From NCBI RefSeq assembly GCF_000764305.2, contig NW_025939693.1:186001-250000 (forward strand): a stretch of DNA of 64,000 bases. The letters run 5' to 3'. Position 1 is the stretch's first letter; every line of letters starts with the position of its first letter. The stretch comes from Hyalella azteca. Lineage: Eukaryota; Arthropoda; Malacostraca; Amphipoda; Hyalellidae. The notes beneath the pieces were generated by a model. It was not told the DNA's origin and made no database searches. It saw nothing but the letters and a program-made list of their open reading frames with translations. The translations under genes were made by a program, and so were the position numbers. This document shows positions 22,401-34,441 of this stretch, piece by piece.

Positions 22401-25400
22401 GAGTGATACCACATACTGCAAAATATGTGACCAGGTGACGTACATAGTTTCTAAACCTGATTATATAAGTACACATTGCGGCAGAATTCTCGACTGTGAT
22501 TGGAAGGTTTAGCTTGACGAGTCGTCGATGATTGGCTGACGGAGCTAAAAACTCGAAAATATTTTTGAAAGTATGGCTCTAGAAAGACATTGTCCCCAGT
22601 CATGCAACTACTATAAAACACTTTGACGTGAAGGAAATTCTGGAAATGTAGTATTTTTTCAAACTTTTTTTTCTGCCTATTTGCAGAATATTCTTGACTT
22701 CAAGTACAGCTTCATGCAAGTGGTGTAATTTTAAAGTTAACAAGGCTTGCTAGCAGGTAGTATGAATTGTTCAACCGAGGTAGCAATACTATCTTGAACA
22801 TAATGGGTTACACAATGTCTGTTGGGAACGGAGTATAAAAATATTTTTTTATTATGTTAGAGATAGAACTTTTACGCGTCTGCCATTTTTGTCTGACAAA
22901 ACGGCCTAAAACAAACCGAAGCGCATTTTCACAAGCCGTTTTTGTAAAATGCCGTCAAAAGTGTTCGGAGTTTTCTAAATTCATTTTAATTGAAAAGTTT
23001 TGTAAATAGATATTGTATGAACATTTCATGCACGGATCCATGCAAAAATACTTATTGTATGTTGGTGCTAATTGCAGAATGTTCGTTGCACTGGCAAAGG
23101 AACGACAAGCTCGGATTGACGGAAGGAATGCGGTGCTTAAGTAACGGCAATTTGGATTCCCTGCAGTGCAACGAGGATTTCTGCTTCTGCTACAATTCAA
23201 CTAAGAAAGCCATCGATCAGGGCCCTTATCATCCTACTATGATGAAGCTCCTCGACTGCTGTGAGTCACTCATGCAAGCTATTGCGGTTTTCTAGGAATT
23301 CACCAGTTTTTTTAGCGTTTTCTGAAATTTATTATTGAAAAATGACGGTTCATGCTCTTAAATTATGAAACCTACGTTACATAAAAACGAAGTTAAAACG
23401 ATCAAGCCACCTATAGATAAACATAAGCATCTGATAATATTTACCTTGCTAGTTCACAAAGCCTTTTAAAAAATAAAAGAACATGGGCAGTAATTTTCGG
23501 GGATGTATTGTAATGGTCTCCCACTCAATGAAGCCTCACTGGCAAGCTGCACAGTCATGCAACCAGCATTTCATGTGCCTAAAATACATTTGTATGAATT
23601 TTGTTGGTTTTTCATAGATATGTAAATCTCACATGATGCAGTCATACTTTTTACCAGCATCGAAACTCGCATTTTTACGCATAATTTTTTTGCAAAACGT
23701 TTATAGCCAAGGGCAGCGTCACCAGACGGCATTACGAGATTTTTTGTTAGGAATGCGCCAAAATATCATACGTGATTGCGCTTACCTCCTGATCTATTTC
23801 AGGAAAAAGGTAATTATAATTTGTTGATAAAATACTAAGAAATACGAACCGGCCTAAACGGCATGCGCATTTTACGTGAACATGTTATAGTCCTTAAAAT
23901 TCTGAAATCTTACCTATATTATGTTGAGTATGTGTGGACTTCTGTTTTGCCTTTTGGCAAGCTCAGACAACGAGTCCTATCACTCACCCAACTACACCAA
24001 CCCCTGCACCGTGGCCGAGCAGCTTTACTTGCAACAAAACCCGGAGGATGCAGACTCCATCGCCATAGGCAGTAAGTTTTAGCGTGAAATTATACTAAAA
24101 AACACACAAATCTTATTACAAAGTGACTTTAGCAGAGAGTAAAGAAATACATAAATCTTATTCCAAATTGGTAGGCTACGACCGTTTTTCAACATTTTTC
24201 GTTTACGTAGCGACCACAGTTTCAATAACTTCATTTCCTTTTTTTTTCACTCTACTCGAATTTTCACCTCATTTTGAGTTAAATAGGAAGAATTTCCCTA
24301 TTGCTTGTAAAAGATATGGTTATCTAATAGATTTGTAATTAGACATTCTTCGGTAAGGTTTTCATTGTATTGTATATTTAAGATTTTAATGAACATTCAG
24401 CAGTAACCCGTGAGTGAAAATATTTCAGGATGTTCCTGTATGAATCCATATAATATTGACCGCAGCGAAAAACTGGAAACGAAACGAAGTCGATGGAAAG
24501 AAGGGACCGTATAAACAATTAATATAACTAGATAATGCGTCATTCTTTTATTTCTTTTTTTTTTTTTATTTCATTTGTCACATAATCTAAAGCCACTTCT
24601 AGGCTCAGTCATTGTTTCCAAAATAATCTCAGCAATAATAAATAATTCTGCGGCTCATGTACACCAAACAGGAAATAAAAAAAACATTGATTTTTGTTGT
24701 TCGCAGTCAGTCTGAAACCGAACTGTTCCCTTGATGGTTTCTTCGCTGCGATTCAGAGCCACGAAGAAAATGACTTCATCTGCGCTGACTCGAATGGAAA
24801 ACAAATAGAAAATTTCCAGTTTTCAGTTGCGGAAAAACCAAAAATGACCTGCAGTGAGTACTAAAGCGCCGAAATAAAAACGATGAGAATATTAAAATGC
24901 TAAGTGAAAAGGCTCTATGCAAATAAAAGTTATGTACTTCTTTTTTAACAACGTGGGAAAGTAAAATAAATTATGTACGAGGAACTAGGTAAAAATATAA
25001 TGCAAGTCGAAATATTGCGCAAACTGTCCAATAGAAAGGATAAAAAAATCCTGAAAAAGACGTTATCGCCCAATTATTTCAGACAAAAGTAAACCATCTT
25101 ACGAATTGATTATTCATTCAAATTGACTTTTCAAATAATTATACAGTGCAGCTAGGAGGTGACATGAAACGTTCTGCTATCCGAACATTGATTAGAGATA
25201 TTATTACTACATGGATATGCCCAACAGACTAAGTAATACAGAGTATTACCACAAGGTAACCACATTACCATGTTACTATGCCCAACAGACTGCGCCAGAC
25301 GCAGACACGTGATGCGCCAGGCTGGACTTGACGCCTTCCTACCCGAGTGTTGCCCCAACGGCAACTTCAAGTCCAGACAGACGCGCGGGCTTTACTCCTT

Positions 25401-25485
25401 CTGTGTAGACGGCAACGGTGACCAGGTCGGAGAGGCCAAATACGCCACTGAAGACATTGACTGTGGGGGAGATTGTGTGGAATAA
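19474..25485 (+). CDS. Secreted protein with thyroglobulin type-1 domains (thyropin-like), 413 aa
   Basis: Nine exons join in phase with GT-AG introns: 19474-19662, 19882-19978, 20175-20282, 20810-20948, 21674-21750, 23078-23260, 23967-24071, 24707-24853 and 25289-25485. ATG 19474 (or the in-frame ATG five codons on) precedes a signal peptide with SFTAFVVVNFLPGG. Residues 40-130 are Cys-rich and recall an IGFBP/WAP-like head (LCGNGLDC). Residues 134-205 form a classic thyroglobulin type-1 domain: PAC, GKYGPVQC, YCYCTDTDGNRLFGE, MDC. Residues 205-265 hold a divergent copy (LDSLQC, CFCYN), about 300-349 a third, incomplete copy (FICADSNGK), and 349-408 a clear fourth (ECCPNGNFKSRQ, FCVDGNGDQVGE). 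Such domains in animals bind or inhibit papain-like proteases, and secreted arthropod members include thyropins and venom-type homologues. Inhibitory activity is inferred only. Confidence 0.85.
20675..20751 (+). pseudogene. Decayed copy of exon 1 of the thyroglobulin-domain gene inside its intron 3
   Basis: TGGTGGCGAACTTTTTGC, then TATGGCGATTCCGACCTC and ATCGAGAACTGCAAG reproduce exon 1 (19535-19600 region) with scattered substitutions. The copy has no ATG in register and breaks off after GCAAGTC. It is a ghost exon, not a functional part of the gene. Confidence 0.75.
21796..22147. repeat. Near-perfect 352-bp palindrome with 175-bp arms
   Basis: The left arm 21796-21970 is the exact reverse complement of 21973-22147, with only TG between them (centre 21971-21972). 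No mismatch was found on reading both arms. It lies in intron 5 of the thyroglobulin-domain gene. The arms show no transposase coding and no clear terminal motif. Confidence 0.9.
22487..22600 (+). repeat. Dispersed repeat (copy A), TTTAGCTTGA family
   Basis: CTCGACTGTGATTGGAAGG, TTTAGCTTGACGAGTCG, ATTGGCTGACGGAG and ATGGCTCTAGA appear in the same order at 36819-36920 (and in part at 37235-37310). It is an interspersed non-coding repeat in intron 5 of the thyroglobulin-domain gene. Confidence 0.75.
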
Positions 25486-26981
25486 CTCCGTACAACCACA
25501 ATTTTTATTCAACAGCTGTAATGAACAATTATTTTATCAGCCAGTAAAGATTCAGACGTTTTAACTTTAATTGCTAAACTGACTGCTGAAGTGCAACCCA
25601 AATTGGCGACCAACGCTGAACTCAAACTCACTTTTGCAATTTTTGAGAAATGAGCGAAATTCATTGGAAGCAGCGGCATTGGCGACTCCTGTTAAATCAT
25701 TGATTTGAAATGAGAGTTATATTCAATTTCAAGTTTCCAGTAAATTATCAGTAAATCGTATTACTATTTCAATCAATTATTGGATCAAATCATTATTGTT
25801 TCACTTCTCCACACATTAATACTATCTGTCGGTGGAGTTTTAAACTAAAAGATTTCGTAAAATAAATTATCGATACAACTTAGCGGTTGCCTAAGTTCAT
25901 ATGTCACGTCAGTTTAATTCTTCAAGTCAGATTCTTTAATCGTTTTAATTATGGGATTTTACTGCCAGAAATAATTAATTATCATTATGAAAAAAGCGTC
26001 GTACCGATAAATAAATTTATTGAGCCGTAAATATCACATTCTTGTGAACCTCGCTTTAAACATTGAATTACAACGGCCATGTGATAGACCTCGAGTGCGC
26101 ACTGTTCATATCGGTATCTATAATAAAATAATATTCGTTTGCGGATTACGTTTTAACGACAACGCTCCCAAAGAGGCCAATGTCTCCGATGTTACTAATC
26201 TACAATGAATTTCTTTTGTATTTTCAATGTATAAAAAAAATATATTTAAACATTTTTTCTGATTTATAAAAAATGTTTTTTTTTCCAAAATTATTTATTC
26301 TGTCAATTGATTCATGCATTGTCTCCGACTTCACGCGAGAGTGCAAAATTTCATGTCGATTGGACAGGTAGAAGTGTGTTAAAGTGTTAAATATCGATTA
26401 TAAGATTTGTAGCAGACGCACAATAAGTGAAGTTAAAGGGAAGTGTTGTAATTAACTATTTTCAGTAGTTTATTTATTAATAGTTAATACGATGTATGAT
26501 TCATTCCATGCAATTATTTCAAGGCAGTACCGCATAATGCACAACAATGTTTATTCTTAATAAAAGCTTTTTATTTTCATTTGGATATGTGTAAATGTAA
26601 GCACTATTTTAAGTTCTAACGGAAATAAAAATAAAATGTGGAGGTGTAAATTATTTCACATCTTGATACCTGAATAAATGATATGGATATTCCATAACAT
26701 TAAAAATAAAAATATTGCTTCTAATTTCGAGCCTCTATTTACAAAAAGACTAGATTTTAAGGCTAATCACTAAAGATATTATAATCAGAAAAATTTATGC
26801 ACAGTTAATACATTACAAAGTGAATACCGATAAAAGCTCAAATCAAGAATACATACTACAAAATCAATATGATTATCAGACGAGTTAATAAATGGGCACT
26901 CTAGGGAATAATGATTTACTGATTCCCATTCCAATGTTAGTCCAGAAAGCCCTTGGATTTGAGAAATTGCGTTTAAATTTT
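25486..26981. other. Convergent intergenic region
   Basis: AT-rich spacer between the 3' ends of the plus-strand thyroglobulin-domain gene and the minus-strand Ly6-like gene. AATAAA-like signals occur (for example near 25860), but none is decisive. No exon or transposon was recognised. Confidence 0.45.
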
Positions 26982-29056
26982 TTAGCCGCGGGTTCCGATC
27001 AATGTCCACAGTCCAGTGAGTAGGATCAAACTCGCTGAAAATTTCTGCTGTGATCCTGCATTACAGAAATTTTTCGAACAGTAATAATCAACATAACCCA
27101 ATTGACGTCGCTCTCGGTGAAATTTCTTGTGGTCATAAGCAAACGCGCCTCGCTCTTCCTTATCGGGACGATCTTGAGCCAATTTTTCCACGCCATTTAT
27201 ATCATCATCGATGGTCATTACCATCGAGGTTTCGTCATGAGCTTGGGCTTCCCTTGCGACGATGAACGCCCGGTCCTCGGTAGCGTTGAGAGCCTCGTTG
27301 GCAGATCGCTTCGTGGCTCTTGAGGCGCTGCGAGAACCCTGGAACCGCTCTACGAACTGCATGCCGTCTGGGGAGCAATGAGATGCAGATGAGGCGATAC
27401 AGAAAGTTTAGGGCTGAAAATTCGGTCAATCGAGCCATCAGTTGCTTGAGTTTGACACGTTTTACTTAATTTGTTTCGACAAAAAAAATATAATTGAAGC
27501 ATTATTGTTATAATAGATTGGGGAATGTAGTAAGTGTCCTTTTATGATGCATCATAGTAGTTTGAGACCATAACTCGATGTGATCTGTTATAAGTTTCTC
27601 AGTCTTACCGCAAGTAAGACTGAAAAATAAATGAAATCTCAGACGCTCGTGTGCACACGTTCTTTAAATTTGGTAGGTAATTAATTATAGATACGACGTG
27701 TTAGTAAATCACGGTGAAGGTGGAAATTTGAAAACAGATCGTCTTTAAAATTGATTTTTCGCGTTAAACTATCCAAATTTCTGAGGAGAGGAATTGGTCG
27801 TGAAAACATAACTAAATTAGTGCAAGCAGAAAATAATATACATTTTTTGAATTGCGAATTGTTTGAAGACATCGAATTCATTATTAATGGAAGAAATTGG
27901 GCCTTATTATTTGCACAATTTTATATTCGAAATAATTTCACAAATAGCGAAAATCATCCATCAAAATATTTTGTCGGTGTAGTTTCTTTAAATCGGCAAA
28001 TGGTCATTCAAAAAAGACTTTCATCCTTTCCTGCACCTAATCGAACGGACAAGCTCTGAATTTCAAATAAGTGTGAGATTTCAAATTCAAAGTTGTCTTT
28101 CAATCGAACAATACTTATATATAAAAATTTCAACTCACTGCTATAAATCACTCTTTTAATGCAAGAATTTCCAACGTCTTTGATGGTTTCTACTTTGCTC
28201 TTCTTAAAGTTTGCGTCGGTGCAGTATGGGTTGTTGTAGGTTCCTTCTGGTTGTTGAGCGTTGTATCCCGAGCAGAGGTAGCATTTCAATGACAAACCTA
28301 ATGTGTGGAAAAATACTTTTTAAAATTAACATTATACAAGGTTAATTATTAATGCATAACGATTCAAGTTGACGATGGACGGAGACATTGATCAAAATGC
28401 ACGGAAATCGTGTAAATAAGTCAACACCTGAGCTGTTTTAATGTTGACCGCAAACCATGCAACATAAAATTTATTTTTACAATTTACATTTCAAAAAATA
28501 TTTAACAACTGATCGCACAGTGGATTGACGCGCGTTAAGGCTGGAGTCCCTGTAACTGATATTGACGATTATTAAATATAGCTTTCCAGGTCTTCATTAA
28601 TTTTATTTTCCGTTTGACAGGTTATGAGTGTACTACAGTCTGGAAGACACGAGCGTTAGAGAGTAAATTAATACCTACTATATAAGTATAAAAATACCTC
28701 ATTTAAACAACAGGTATTGACGTGTACTAGTCAGGTAAGTTACCTTAGCACCGTAATATCATTTACAGTGTCAACTATCCTATACGATATATAAGGGAAT
28801 GCTGACAATCATCGAATTTGACTCGATTTATCATCATTTGTCAAAGATAATATTATGATCTATTCGAAGAAATTCTCAGCTGTTGCTATACCGTTTAGAT
28901 GGTTGTTCTTAAATAAATTTTGTACTTAAGTGAAAAATTCACAAAATGTCTTAGAAACGCCTTAAATGTTAGAAGTCTTTTACGTTATTGCATGAACTCA
29001 CCAGGTGTCGAAAAAGAAACGAAGATGATCAGTGCGAGTAATTTGCAAGGACTCAT
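26982..29056 (-). CDS. Ly6/uPAR-domain GPI-anchored protein (quiver/sleepless-like), 199 aa
   Basis: Three exons join in frame on the minus strand: 29056-29002, 28297-28139 and 27367-26982. Exon 1 encodes a signal peptide (MSPCKLLALIIFVSFSTP) and stops at a GTGAGT donor. Exon 2 opens the three-finger domain with SLKCYLCSGYN (CxxC), NPYC and NSCIKR. Exon 3 closes it with DYYCSKNFCN, the family's C-x(n)-C-N signature, then a short polar spacer and a hydrophobic tail (SASLILLTGLWTLI), as expected for GPI attachment. This matches arthropod Ly6 proteins of the quiver/sleepless type, which act at the cell surface as modulators of channels or junctions. The odd feature is about 75 charged residues inserted between the fourth Cys and the closing CN motif, rich in Arg, Glu and Asp (TIDDDINGVEK, RPDKEERG). 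The specific target is unknown. Confidence 0.8.
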
Positions 29057-30494
29057 GGCTAAACTTTTCCCTTCTGGATCAGATACCGTTAGAGAGAATT
29101 CAACGTTCGGCGTGAAAAAATATAGAAAACAAATTTTTTTTTTTTAATTGCACAACGTACTTTGACTTCAGTTATGAAATTTTATGAAAGAAATGGGTAC
29201 GTATTTCCAGTTGGCGGTGTAAAACAACCCTGTGTATTTTTACGAACAAAATGCAGATTATCAGACCGAAGAAACTTCTCGCGTACGTGTCTGAAGATCG
29301 TCTGCCCCCAACACAGAACGAGTAACGATATTTGAACGGCAAACATTGCGCAACACACGGCTTATTATTCGTCACCAAAGGTGCCGGTGCTTCACGAAAG
29401 TATATTATGAGATAAATTCGGGAAAGCCGATTTTTGGTACGAACAATGACAAATTCTTTCATAAATTCATAAATTCTATCAAAGAAGATATATGGATGTG
29501 AATCTATTCCCGCATAAGAACTTAAAATATCTTCAATATCTCGTGCGTGCTTTCAGGAGCGCAATGATCAGTGAAGCTCTAGATCCTAATCAAATTTTTA
29601 CCAATTTGTTGTGGTAAAAAGCAAAATTGAAAAATCGAAGTGAGTTATCTGATTACGCAGGACATCGGATTGCTAAGAGAAGGCTGAATAACAGCAGATA
29701 CGTTCAATTAAATTATATCGATGGCTGCAATATTCATTCTCACATCTAATTATCAATCCTAACAAATCTATTAAGACAAGTCGATCAAGTCGCATCCATC
29801 TGACATTACGCTAGGTTGATATGCATCTTGGTTCGTCACCCAAGTAACGTAGAGTCTCACGTGCGTATAGTTCAATTAGCTCTTCAAAGCAGCCGCGTTT
29901 ATCATGACACCGGAAGAGACTTTGCGGAGTTAGCGGCTCCTATTGATCCAAGATCAAACTCCTTTGCCGACCACTCCAGTTTTGTTCTAGTTTTAAAGCC
30001 GAGATAAGTTTGTGGACTGAATATAATGGCCTTGTCAATCATTTCAAATACAAAGATAGCATTAAGGACAAAGCACCGATGTTCGAATTGAACCATCTTA
30101 AAATATTAGGCTTACACGAGTGATTTTCAGCATTGCCCCGATTCAATTCTAGTACGTAGACCATTTGGAATTTTCCACAGACAAAATGACCTAAAAGCCT
30201 TCAATCAACTTCAAATGTTCACCTTGATGTAGCTTCGTACAAACAAATCAAATCATTTGCTCACCGTTTAGATAATTAGACCCAAATGCTCATAATATTT
30301 TATTAAATACAAAACGCATTAACTTTTCAAATAGTTATGTACAAGTTTTAAAATATTCGCTTCATCTACCTATGGAGCGCAAAATAATTCAGTTCTTTCT
30401 TGTTGTTCATGCAGATGGCCGCCATTGCTTGCATGACCTGAAGGAGGGGTGCGCCGTTTTTTTTCAAATAACTCTTTCAGAATTGTGGTGCGTG
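29057..30494. other. Intergenic, nothing recognised
   Basis: Spacer between the Ly6-like gene's first exon and the 3' end of the next minus-strand gene. It should hold the Ly6 promoter. No convincing TATA box or exon was seen. Confidence 0.4.
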
Positions 30495-33400
30495 TCAAGC
30501 CATGAGCACAATGATGGCAATGATCGAGGCTATTACTATTACAGTTCCAAGAACGATCATCGCTATCGCCCCCATCTTCATTTGCTGGAGTTTCTTGCTC
30601 TGCTCTTCAGCGGCGTCTTCACTGATGGCCAGAACCTGATGGCGGTTTGGTCGGACCGCTGACGCGTGGAAAACTGGAGTGACCCGTTCTGTGATGGAAA
30701 CTAATGTCTACAACTCGTTAAGAATGTATTCAGAAGACTGGATTGCGGCTAATTATCAAAATGTATGTGCCTGAAGGAGGAAATTTGAAGAACGTTTCAT
30801 TTAAAAGAATGTCAAGCTCATAACGAATGGACACGACCGGCATCGAAGGTTTTTCTTCCAAATATTCAACAAGAAATACTAAGTTCTGGATAGAAATAAT
30901 TAAGAATGAAATGCTTTTACGAACACCAAGTTTATTCTTGCTGAAAGGAAAATTCCTCTAAAGAAATATTATACCCTGGCATGGAGACCCGACGACGCTT
31001 GAAGGCCGCCGTGGTGGAGTGATCCACAACGAATTTTTTTTTCTGAAAGTGTAATAATCATATTTAATAAAGTCAGTAATGAAAGCATAAACCAGAATGT
31101 GTCACGTCGTTGTGCTTAATTTATTCTAAGCATCAATGAGCTGGAAATTACCCTTTCTTTTGATCCATTGTTTCAGGAGACTCAGCACCGTTGGTAGCTC
31201 CAGAATCGCTGGAGCTTTCGCTGACGCTCGTTTTTTTCAGCAAGTTATCTTTGAGGACCGGCGTCAAGACGGGGGACTGGGTGTTGACTCCTGCGTCCGT
31301 ATACGACGCCGCGTTCGAGAAGTTGCCCAAAGTGCTGCAAGGCTCGATGCTGCGGTTGGGAGTGAAGGCTGACTTCACCTTGAAGCTGAAATTTAGAATT
31401 TTAAACTGTCCTTGGGAGTTCTACATTGAAATTAAACTACTTTAATTCGTGGGATTGAGCAAGGTAAAATTAACGAAATTTTAACAATTCACGCCATGCG
31501 AAAGCGTTGTGACCAAGACTGGGAGTAAATATTTGTACTATAACAATATTTGTCATAGATTTCACCGTTGACGCTTCTAAAGAACGAGTAAACCTATAAT
31601 TTTTTTTACTATACCAAATAGAAAACTTGCCTTTCGGCCGACAGCGGTGCACCAGGGGAATTTTTTCCTGCAAAAATTGAATCAAGTGAAATAAAATTCT
31701 AAATGCCCGGTGAAAGTTAATATATCAGCCTTGAACATCATTAATGGGTGCATTGGTTACACATTTGATCAATTGTGTCCACAATGAGACGATAGAAGAC
31801 AGACAGGGCTCACCGTAATTGCTAGTCCCTCTCACCTGTTTCACTTGAAGCAGATAAGTTCGTTTGGTTGAGTTTCTGGAAGAAGAAACCAATTTTGGTG
31901 CACGTGAAATAAAAATTCCATCTTGCTTTCAAAATTGAGTATACCTTTTAGATAACAATGATCTTATTCGCTACTTTCGGCCCGGAAGTAAGCGTGGTTT
32001 TCATTTTCTGCACTTTCATAGAAAACCAGCGATTCGTCAATTATTTACGTGGATAGAGATAGAGTATGAAACAATGGTAATTTCGGACATGGAAGTGGAG
32101 CCTAAAAATTAGGCTACTTACCGAAATCTCAATTGCTCCAAAATCGACTGAACCCCAACTGCCGGAAAAAAAAAAGAGTCCAGTTATTGTTTGCTTGACT
32201 GTTCCTTAGCATAACATATTCGGCGCGCGTAACCGTCTATCTGGGAGAGACTGTATTTCTGCAACATTAATTCGTCATACACGCCTCACGTGTGGGCATG
32301 TACATTTTCATTCCACTAATGACATACAAAACACGTAAATGCATGACGTGAAATGGCTCATTCAATTTCTTACGGCAAGTGTTTATTACCCTACTAGCTA
32401 TTTTGCTATCCCTTCTCAAGCACGTAATTATTGTAGTCTTGTGCATCTTTTTAGCTTTGGTTCGTTTCATGCGTTCACATTAAAAATGTGCACTTTATCA
32501 AATCTCTGGTGTCTTTAACAAACTCGAATACGATATTCACCGTTGGTAAGCGAACTTCTAACAGCTTTACACAATCTGGTTTCAAAACGTCACTGTTACG
32601 TTCAGAGGCAAGCTTCGTCGACAAAAGCACTTTTACCTTACGTAGGAAGGGTCGGTCTTTTTGGCTTGGTCAGCTTGGCGAGCTACTAGCGCTGTGTCGG
32701 GGATTGGTGTGATTAGGCCGTTCTTCTGCATAAACTGCTGTACAACCTGCCCCGGATATGCAAGATCTCGGGTCATAAAGCATTTAATTAAGGTGTAAAT
32801 ATTGAACGGGTGTCAACCGACTTCTCATTTATCAATATTCAACTTTTTCAAATAGTTAGAGGCAACAAAAATATCCAATTCGGTATGCAATCAAATCAAA
32901 TTCGTATCCCTGGTTATCCTAATACACGTACTATTCTAAGGTAGCACAAGTCTCACCTGAGAGTACCGTCTGCTGTTGCTAGCAGTAACTGAATTAAAGC
33001 TAGGACGCAGCGAAAGTCCATTTGCACCGCACACCGACTCTTTCTTGATTCTCTCTGCCTCTTCTTGTTCATCGAAGTACGACGGCAGCGTACCCTGAAT
33101 TAGAGAAAACTTTTCAAACATTCGAAAATGGGAGATTGTTGAACTCAATTTATACGAACAATTGAATTCAAAGTCGAGTAGTTTTAGAGTGCCGTTTTCA
33201 TTGTCAGAATGCCTTTCGTGGAATGAAGCTGAATTTCTCAATTCTGCGATTGACCACATGTGAATTTATTCATTATTCGCGTTAAGACACTTTATCTTTG
33301 TATCATTTCTTCCACAAATTCCTGTCCTTAATTTGATGGCTATATCAGACACTTAATTCGAATAAAAATTGTGAAAAATTGGACAGTTCAAGCCATCATT

Positions 33401-34425
33401 TTGAGCCATTTGGCTGTGATCATTCTATTTCTGTCGCAAAGGAATAGTTTGTCATAGAGGTGCATATTAGTTGTGTCGTATTCGTTCTTAACGAGTGGTT
33501 GGTGACCTGTAGTCTATACAATAGAGACTGATCGAGAAGTGCCTAGTTTACGGACCGGTGGAAAATTCGAAAACTAATTACGATCTCAGAAAGTACGAAA
33601 GTCTTCAATCAATGAACATTGGTGTGCCAAGTTTTCACGTATCATAGTTCGTAATAAAAAATATATGCACTTCCACTGTGCGTCACTCACAAGTAAATAG
33701 CAGGATAATTGTGAGAAATGCAGGAAGTTTACATTTACGAGTGGAGTTTGAGCAAACCCAATTAGTGAAGGAACCGCAGAGGAACCAGCTTATGACATGG
33801 CCAAGGTCTCTTGGCTGGTAACCTGAGACAAAATATTCTAATTTCCCACAACTACTTACCTTCCACTCTTCGTGAGAAAGACTGCAATTTGACTCTGTTC
33901 TCTCAGAATCTTCCCGCTTCAACTTTAAGAAATATTCTGACGGAGACCCGTTGCACAACACGTCAGACACTGCGGGGCTTTGACCAAGCGTATCCCTGGA
34001 GTGCGACTGCCATGAAGATAAGGTCGACGGCGTCAGTTTCGTATTATGAGGAGTGCCTCTGCCTCCGACACTTCGAAGACATTTTCCATTCGTCGAGTCG
34101 TTATTACCAGGGTTTGGAGTGTGTACTGATTGAGCCGAGTGGTTCAATTCGGGTAAAAAAGTTACCATCGATGATTTCGGGAAAGTTACGTTTTTCGGTT
34201 TGCCTGAAACTGTGGCAGCTTGACTCTTTTGGTTGGTTCCTACTGGCGACTGTATCCTGCGAAAATTTAAAAATGATCGAGACCAATGAAATAAAAATAT
34301 TAAAACTCAATACAATAAATAAAATTGTAATAGTTTGCTACATTTTATCAGAATTTCAGAGCACAATGTGATGTTCAGTTGACTTACGAAGTCTGAAGTA
34401 GCTCAATTGAAGGTGCACGGATCAT
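30495..34425 (-). CDS. Unrecognised protein with C-terminal membrane anchor, 430 aa
   Basis: Ten coding exons join in consistent phase on the minus strand: 34425-34388, 34256-33860, 33094-32957, 32746-32637, 32158-32122, 31875-31836, 31667-31631, 31385-31152, 31042-30975 and 30688-30495. The chosen start reads MIRAPSIELLQT across the first junction. The body is hydrophilic, Ser/Asn/Pro-rich and probably disordered, with a short acidic helix (SYFDEQEEAERIKKE) near residue 150 and QQFMQKNGLITPIPD near 195. The last exon has a polar helix (EDAAEEQSKKLQQMKM) followed by about 25 hydrophobic residues ending at the stop codon (MAIIVLGT-like, rich in Ile and Val). This is the topology of a tail-anchored protein with a cytosolic N-terminal part. 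Exons 1, 5, 6 and 7 are only 37-40 bases. The intron after exon 7 starts with GC. Exon 9 begins with nine A and is needed to keep the frame. No family recognised. Confidence 0.65.
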
Positions 34426-34441
34426 ATCGATCCCGCATCAT
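34403..34441 (-). promoter_or_regulatory. Overlapping upstream ORF at the start of the tail-anchored gene
   Basis: An ATG-ATG pair at 34441 opens a 12-codon frame (MMRDRYDPCTFN) that ends at TGA 34403 and overlaps the proposed main ATG at 34425 in another frame. If both lie in the mature mRNA, it would reduce initiation at the main ATG. A CTTTTCAG acceptor-like site near 34464 suggests a further upstream leader exon. Confidence 0.4.

Noticed and set aside
27751..28059. Plus-strand 102-codon frame in the Ly6-like gene intron
   Set aside because: AT-rich chance frame with no recognisable domain. It lies within intron 2 of a well-supported minus-strand gene.
30372..30662. Plus-strand frame rich in His and Tyr
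   Set aside because: It is antisense to the last exon of the tail-anchored gene, whose membrane helix and splice phase are much better supported.
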